Positions 58,267-64,000 of a DNA stretch of 64,000 bases are shown piece after piece. The DNA lies in contig NZ_CP043311.1 of NCBI RefSeq assembly GCF_008807375.1, forward strand, positions 972,001 through 1,036,000, in the 5' to 3' direction. Source of the DNA: Pseudomonas lalkuanensis. Its GTDB lineage: Bacteria; Pseudomonadota; Gammaproteobacteria; Pseudomonadales; Pseudomonadaceae. The notes beneath the pieces were generated by a model. That model searched no databases. It was not told the origin of the DNA and worked only from the letters and a program-made list of their open reading frames with translations. Each line of letters opens with the position of its first letter. Position 1 is the first letter of the stretch. The position numbers and the translations under genes were made by a program.

Positions 58267-60074
58267 GAGTCGCTGTCTTGCAGGCGCTGGACCTGGCCGT
58301 CGCGGAACTCGGCCCAGGGCAGCTGGCGCTCGACTCGGCGAGCGGGGTTCAGGCTCAGGCGGCCGGAAAGGCCGTCGACCTTGGTTTCTGGCAGGGCCTT
58401 CAGTTGCGTCAGGCGCGGAGCAAGGCGATAGGCGTCGACGCCCATCGCATACAGGCGACCGAGGCTTCCGCCGGCCTGGGGCCATTGGTTGCCTACCTGC
58501 TGGCGCAGCGGATCATCACCATTGAGCAGCCACGGGGTCTCGCAGAAACGGATGCCATTCAGGTCCTGGTACTGGGCTGGATCGTTGCTTGCGGAATAGA
58601 GGTGGGACGTGGCGTAGACCGGTACATCGCCGGCGTATTGGAAGGCCAGGGTCGGCTTGATCTGCTGGGCCTGCTGCGGGGTCGCGGCGAGGAAAATGAA
58701 GTCGACGTCCTGGCGGCGCGCCGGCTGGGCGGCCACTGGAACTCCCAGGGTGCCCTGCAGGCGCTTGGCGCGGGCCTCGCTCTGGCGGAGCTGGAAGAGA
58801 TCGGCGATCTGCTGGGCCAGCGCGACCGGCTGGTCGACATGCTCGGCGGCGATCAGTCGGCCACCTTCGGCCTGCCAGCTTTGCTGGAAGGCGCGTAGTA
58901 CGCGGTCGCCCCACTCTCCGCGAGGAACGAGGGCCACTGCGCTGCGCATGCCGTCAGCCCAGGCGCGGCGGGCCACTTCGCGGGCTTCGTCCTCGGCGGC
59001 GAGGCCGAACTGGAAGAGTTGGGCGGGGCCTTCCTGGCCGGAGTCGCTGTAGTTCAGGGCCAGGGTGGTAATGGGCAGTTGTTCGCGGGAGCTGAGTTGC
59101 TTGACCAGCGGCTTTTCCAGCGGACCGACCACCAACTGCACGCCGTCTGCCTGGGCCTGGCGGTAGAAGTCGTCTATGGAGGTCAGCTTGGAGCTGTCAT
59201 ACAACTCGATGGCCGGTTGCGGCTGACCGGATTGCTGGGCCTGGTAGTGGGCGGCCAGGAAGCCGTCGCGCAGTGCGCGGGATACCGACGCAAGCTGGCC
59301 TTCCTGGGGCAGCAGCAGGGCAATCTTGGTCAGCGGCTGACCGGCGATTTCCTTCAGCTTGGTCAGGGCCTGCGGCAGCTGCTTGGCGGCCGGGTGGTCC
59401 GGGTTCTGTGCTCGCCAGTTGTCGATGGCGGCCTGTTGCTGTTCCAGGGTGGAGGAGGTCTTGGTCAGGCGCGCGAGCTCGAGCCAGCCGGCCAGATCCC
59501 TGTCGGCGCCGCCTTGCAGCTGGTCCAGTGGCAGACTGGAAACGAGTGCCCAGATGGCTTCGTGGTTGTTGCTGGCAGCTTCGCCACTCAACAGGGGGGC
59601 AATGAATACACGCTCGCGAGCGGCAGCGAGGGTCTGGCCGTCGGCTTCAAGGGCGCGAGCGCGGACGAGCTGGGTGCGCACCTGCTGGTCGACAGGCAGT
59701 TCGGCGAGGTGCTCGAGACTAGGGTGGCTCAAGGCCTTCAGAGCGCTCTTCGGCTGGTTGCGGGCCATGGCCAGTTCTGCGGCCAGGGTGCTGGCGAAGA
59801 TCTGCTGGGCGGGCTTCAGGCTTTCCATCGGAATCTGCTCGAGGATTCGAGCGGATCGGCCGACGTCCTGCTGTTTATAGGCGAGGTCGGCTGCGGAAAG
59901 ACGCAGCAATACGGCCTGTTCCGGCTTGGCCTCGCTGGCCTGCTGCAGCAGCTGCTCGATGCTGGCCTCGGGGGTGCGGGGCAATTCGCCAAGGCTGGAC
60001 GAGGGCGAGCTGGTGCAAGCAGCCAGCAGGCCGGCGAGGCAGAGGGCGGAGAGCGGACGCAGGCAAGCGATCAT
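58263..60074 (-). CDS. Penicillin-binding protein activator LpoA/LppC
   Basis: A 603-residue outer-membrane lipoprotein. Lipobox LLAAC with Cys20, a TPR-like N-terminal domain (about 35-250) and a periplasmic-binding-protein-like C-terminal domain (about 265-590; [22 protein letters not shown]). LpoA stimulates PBP1A peptidoglycan synthesis from the outer membrane. It heads the lppC-yraN-gmhA-BON minus-strand group and is divergent from rsmI. Confidence 0.93.
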   Translation of the reverse strand: MIACLRPLSALCLAGLLAACTSSPSSSLGELPRTPEASIEQLLQQASEAKPEQAVLLRLSAADLAYKQQDVGRSARILEQIPMESLKPAQQIFASTLAAELAMARNQPKSALKALSHPSLEHLAELPVDQQVRTQLVRARALEADGQTLAAARERVFIAPLLSGEAASNNHEAIWALVSSLPLDQLQGGADRDLAGWLELARLTKTSSTLEQQQAAIDNWRAQNPDHPAAKQLPQALTKLKEIAGQPLTKIALLLPQEGQLASVSRALRDGFLAAHYQAQQSGQPQPAIELYDSSKLTSIDDFYRQAQADGVQLVVGPLEKPLVKQLSSREQLPITTLALNYSDSGQEGPAQLFQFGLAAEDEAREVARRAWADGMRSAVALVPRGEWGDRVLRAFQQSWQAEGGRLIAAEHVDQPVALAQQIADLFQLRQSEARAKRLQGTLGVPVAAQPARRQDVDFIFLAATPQQAQQIKPTLAFQYAGDVPVYATSHLYSASNDPAQYQDLNGIRFCETPWLLNGDDPLRQQVGNQWPQAGGSLGRLYAMGVDAYRLAPRLTQLKALPETKVDGLSGRLSLNPARRVERQLPWAEFRDGQVQRLQDSDS

Positions 60075-60194
60075 TTATCGGTCCCGATACTCGTTAAAGA
60101 AAGACGCGATTGTACCCAAGCACCGGTTGAGGCGCGATGTCGGGCCGGTGAATCGGGATACAATGCGCGCTTTCAGTCTTTTCCGAGGTGCCTT

Positions 60195-61067
60195 GTGACT
60201 CTTTCCTCCGCCAGCGGCAACGCATACGGCACGCTTTATGTAGTCGCAACTCCAATCGGCAACCTCGACGACATCACTGCTCGAGCTTTGCGGGTGCTGC
60301 GGGAGGTCGCCCTGATCGCCGCAGAGGACACCCGTCACTCCGCGCGCCTGCTGCAACACTTCGGAATCGATACACCCTTGGCGGCCTGTCATGAGCACAA
60401 CGAGCGCGACCAGGGTGGCCGTTTTCTCGCGCGTCTGCAGGCTGGCGAAGATGTTGCGCTGATTTCCGACGCGGGTACGCCGTTGATTTCAGATCCAGGT
60501 TTTCATCTGGTGCGCCAGGCTCGTGCCGCAGGTGTCGCGGTTGTGCCGGTACCTGGCGCCTGCGCTCTGATTGCTGCGCTGTCGTCGGCCGGATTGCCGT
60601 CGGATCGGTTCATTTTCGAGGGTTTCCTGCCGGCCAAGGCCAACGCGCGTCGCGGGCGGTTGGAAGAAATGAAGGAAGAGCCGCGCACGCTTATCTTCTA
60701 TGAGGCACCCCACCGGATTCTGGAGTCGCTGGAAGACATGCGCAGCGTCTTTGGTGGTGATCGTCCCGCAGTGCTGGCGCGCGAGCTGACTAAGACCTTT
60801 GAGACTCTGAGGGGCGCGCCGCTGGACGAACTGTGCGGCTGGGTGGCGGCGGACTCCAACCAGCAGCGGGGCGAATGCGTTGTGCTGGTGGGGGGCTGGC
60901 AGGCTCCGGAAGGTGAGGGCGCGCTGAGCGCCGAAGCCCTGCGGGTGCTGGATCTGCTGCTGGTCGAAATGCCGGTCAAGCGGGCTGCCGCGCTGGCGGC
61001 GGAGATTACCGGTGTGCGCAAGAACCTGCTCTACCAGGCGGCTCTGGAGCGACAGGGTGATTCCTGA
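60195..61067 (+). CDS. rsmI: 16S rRNA 2'-O-methyltransferase RsmI (GTG start)
   Basis: Methylates the ribose of C1402 in 16S rRNA. 290 residues of the tetrapyrrole-methylase fold: [19 protein letters not shown] near 12-30, [11 protein letters not shown], and [15 protein letters not shown] 60195 ([14 protein letters not shown]) has GAGG upstream; the frame is open far upstream but there it is antisense to lppC. Divergent from lppC with a 120-bp gap. Confidence 0.95.
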   Translation: MTLSSASGNAYGTLYVVATPIGNLDDITARALRVLREVALIAAEDTRHSARLLQHFGIDTPLAACHEHNERDQGGRFLARLQAGEDVALISDAGTPLISDPGFHLVRQARAAGVAVVPVPGACALIAALSSAGLPSDRFIFEGFLPAKANARRGRLEEMKEEPRTLIFYEAPHRILESLEDMRSVFGGDRPAVLARELTKTFETLRGAPLDELCGWVAADSNQQRGECVVLVGGWQAPEGEGALSAEALRVLDLLLVEMPVKRAAALAAEITGVRKNLLYQAALERQGDS

Positions 61068-61107
61068 GCTTGTTCTCGGAGGCGCCTGCCGTTAACCTTG
61101 GCGGTGG

Positions 61108-61462
61108 AGAGTCGATCGGACAGTCGCTGTCTCATTTCGTTCTACGATTTTGAGAGGGAGGAAAGTCCGGGCTCCATAGGGCGGAGTGCCAGGTAACGCC
61201 TGGGAGGCGTGAGCCTACGGAAAGTGCCGCAGAAAATAACCGCCTAAGCGCGTAAGCGCCGGTAAGGGTGAAAAGGTGCGGTAAGAGCGCACCGCACGAC
61301 TGGTAACAGTTCGTGGCTAGGTAAACCCCACTCGGAGCAAGACCAAATAGGAATCCATGGCGTGGCCCGCGTCGGATTCGGGTAGGTTGCTAAAGGCTGT
61401 CAGTGATGGCAGCCGTAGATGAATGACTGTCCTCGACAGAACCCGGCTTACAGATCGACTCT
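61108..61462 (+). ncRNA. rnpB: RNase P RNA, bacterial class A
   Basis: Catalytic RNA that matures tRNA 5' ends. The terminal P1 helix is visible: AGAGTCGAT (61108-61116) pairs with ATCGACTCT (61454-61462). The universal blocks are in order: GAGGGAGGAAAGTCCGGGCTCC near 61152-61173 (split here by position only), GCAGAAAATAACCGCC, AAGGGTGAAAAGGTGCGGTAAGAG, GTAAACCCC and the 3' AGATGAATGACTGTC. About 355 nt, normal for the genus. Lies between rsmI and the mra cluster as in other pseudomonads. Confidence 0.96.
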
Positions 61463-61786
61463 CTGCTTCTTTCCTTCTCCTCGCGTTAGCTCTTCGGTGT
61501 TGTCTTCCCCTCCTTTCAAATGCCGAAAAGATCTTACTCTTAACAAATTACTTTAAGTTCGAAGTTCAGCCTCCTGTAAGTGCTGGATTTTTCTCCCTCT
61601 TTGATCCATCAAAACCGTCCAAATCCCTTCTGAACCCTCGCTAAATTGCCGTCCTGTAAGGAATTTTCCGCTTTTGCGCGCCTTGACGGTGGGGCTGGCG
61701 CATTTCTATAGTGTGCGGAAGTGGAGTGAAGTGGGTAGAAGTGGGATTTACTGGCAGGGAAAGCCAATCAAAGGGGAAGCGCAGCC
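61463..61786 (+). promoter_or_regulatory. rnpB-mraZ intergenic region holding the mra promoter
   Basis: 324 bp. The first 215 bp are pyrimidine-rich and AT-rich against the genome average, with no gene I can support; a 73-codon open frame there overlaps rnpB and looks accidental. The last 100 bp carry the promoter and MraZ boxes described separately. Confidence 0.6.
61683..61750 (+). promoter_or_regulatory. mra (dcw) promoter with four MraZ-type boxes
   Basis: -35 TTGACG (61683-61688) and -10 TATAGT (61707-61712) are 18 bp apart. From 61711 to 61750 four consecutive 10-mers begin GTGTG, GTGGA, GTGGG, GTGGG. MraZ binds TGGGN repeats with 5-nt spacers, which is this arrangement, so MraZ very likely represses its own operon here by covering the transcription start. 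Confidence 0.8.
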
Positions 61787-62238
61787 GTGTTTCGCGGAGC
61801 CAACGCCATCAGTCTCGACGCCAAGGGGCGACTCGCGATGCCAAGTCGGTATCGTGACGAGCTCGTTTCGCGTTGTGGTGGCCAGCTCATCGTCACAATC
61901 GACGCCGTCGATCCCTGTTTGACTGTCTACCCCCTGCCTGAATGGGAACTCATCGAAGCCAAGCTGCGAGAGCTTCCTTCCCTGCGCGAGGAAACTCGCC
62001 GCCTGCAACGTTTGCTGATCGGCAATGCCGTGGACCTGGAGCTCGATAGCGCAGGTCGCTTTCTGGTGCCGCCGCGCCTGCGCGAGCACGCCGGACTGGA
62101 CAAGCGGGCCATGCTGGTCGGTCAACTGAACAAATTCCAACTGTGGGATGAGGATGCCTGGAACGCGATTTCCGAGGCAGACCTCATGGCAATCAAACAG
62201 CCCGGCGGCCTGCCGGACGAACTACGTGACCTTATCCT

Positions 62239-62242
<4 letters not shown>
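61787..62242 (+). CDS. mraZ: Transcriptional regulator MraZ (GTG start)
   Basis: A 151-residue protein of two MraZ/AbrB-like domains (about 1-60 and 78-130), each with a DxxGR motif ([28 protein letters not shown]). Forms an octameric ring that binds the repeats before its own gene and limits expression of the division and cell-wall cluster. GTG 61787 gives [11 protein letters not shown], the family start. Overlaps rsmH. Confidence 0.96.

Positions 62243-64000
<1,758 letters not shown>

Noticed and set aside
61423..61644. A 73-codon plus-strand frame after rnpB
   Set aside because: It starts inside the RNase P RNA, lacks a ribosome site and lies in a pyrimidine-rich, AT-rich spacer; no family resemblance.

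Overview
The window is a slice of a Pseudomonas-type chromosome: GC-rich, densely coding, with long operons on both strands. The gene order (gatBAC, mreBCD-maf-rng-yhdP-nitrilase-tldD, pmbA, ptsO-rapZ-ptsN-hpf-rpoN-lptBAC-kdsCD, mlaFEDCB-ibaG-murA-hisGDC, algW, cysD-cysNC, trpS, zapE, rplM-rpsI, petABC, sspAB, lppC, rsmI, rnpB, mraZ-rsmH-ftsL-ftsI) matches, from memory, the PA4485 to PA4418 region of P. aeruginosa PAO1. Some differences indicate another species of the genus. No phage, insertion sequence, CRISPR array or tRNA gene was seen.

Layout. 1-2.0 kb: an AEC-family transporter, a carboxymuconolactone-decarboxylase-like protein and a small RlpA-type lipoprotein. 2.0-5.3 kb (minus): GatCAB amidotransferase. 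5.4-16.5 kb (plus): rod-shape genes mreBCD, then maf, rng, a very large YhdP protein, a nitrilase and tldD. 16.5-18.6 kb: yjgA (minus) and pmbA (plus). 18.6-25.6 kb (minus): kdsD-kdsC-lptCAB-rpoN-hpf-ptsN-rapZ-ptsO, joining Kdo/LPS export to sigma-54 and the nitrogen PTS. 25.8-33.7 kb (plus): the Mla lipid-transport operon, ibaG, murA and hisG-hisD-hisC. 33.8-36.7 kb (minus): an accessory pair, a DUF4198 periplasmic protein and a TonB-dependent receptor, with a good match to a Zur (zinc) operator. 36.8-39.9 kb: algW, a Nif3-like protein and mltB. 40.2-43.1 kb: ATP sulfurylase/APS kinase (cysD, cysNC). 43.2-51.6 kb: zapG-like gene, alpha/beta hydrolase, trpS, zapE, a secreted unknown protein, a GlxA-type regulator divergent from an acyl-CoA dehydrogenase, and an aldo-keto reductase. 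51.8-56.7 kb: ribosomal proteins L13/S9, the cytochrome bc1 complex and sspAB. 56.7-60.1 kb (minus): BON lipoprotein, gmhA/diaA, yraN, lpoA/lppC. 60.2-64 kb: rsmI, RNase P RNA and the start of the division and cell-wall cluster, cut inside ftsI.

Common theme: most of the window builds the envelope (MreBCD elongation, MurA/FtsI/MltB/LpoA peptidoglycan, Kdo and LPS transport, Mla lipid asymmetry, AlgW stress sensing), alongside translation and central metabolism. The most interesting non-gene signals are a 124-bp full-length imperfect palindrome present twice (14.03-14.15 kb and 48.11-48.23 kb) whose terminal repeats vary in a compensatory way; the Zur-like box before the accessory metal-uptake pair; an apparent AUC start codon of mreC; a 15-nt match to the Tn5/Nextera mosaic end before hpf; and a four-fold 10-bp MraZ repeat array at the mra promoter. 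Family assignments rest on motifs and recalled gene order; no database search was possible.
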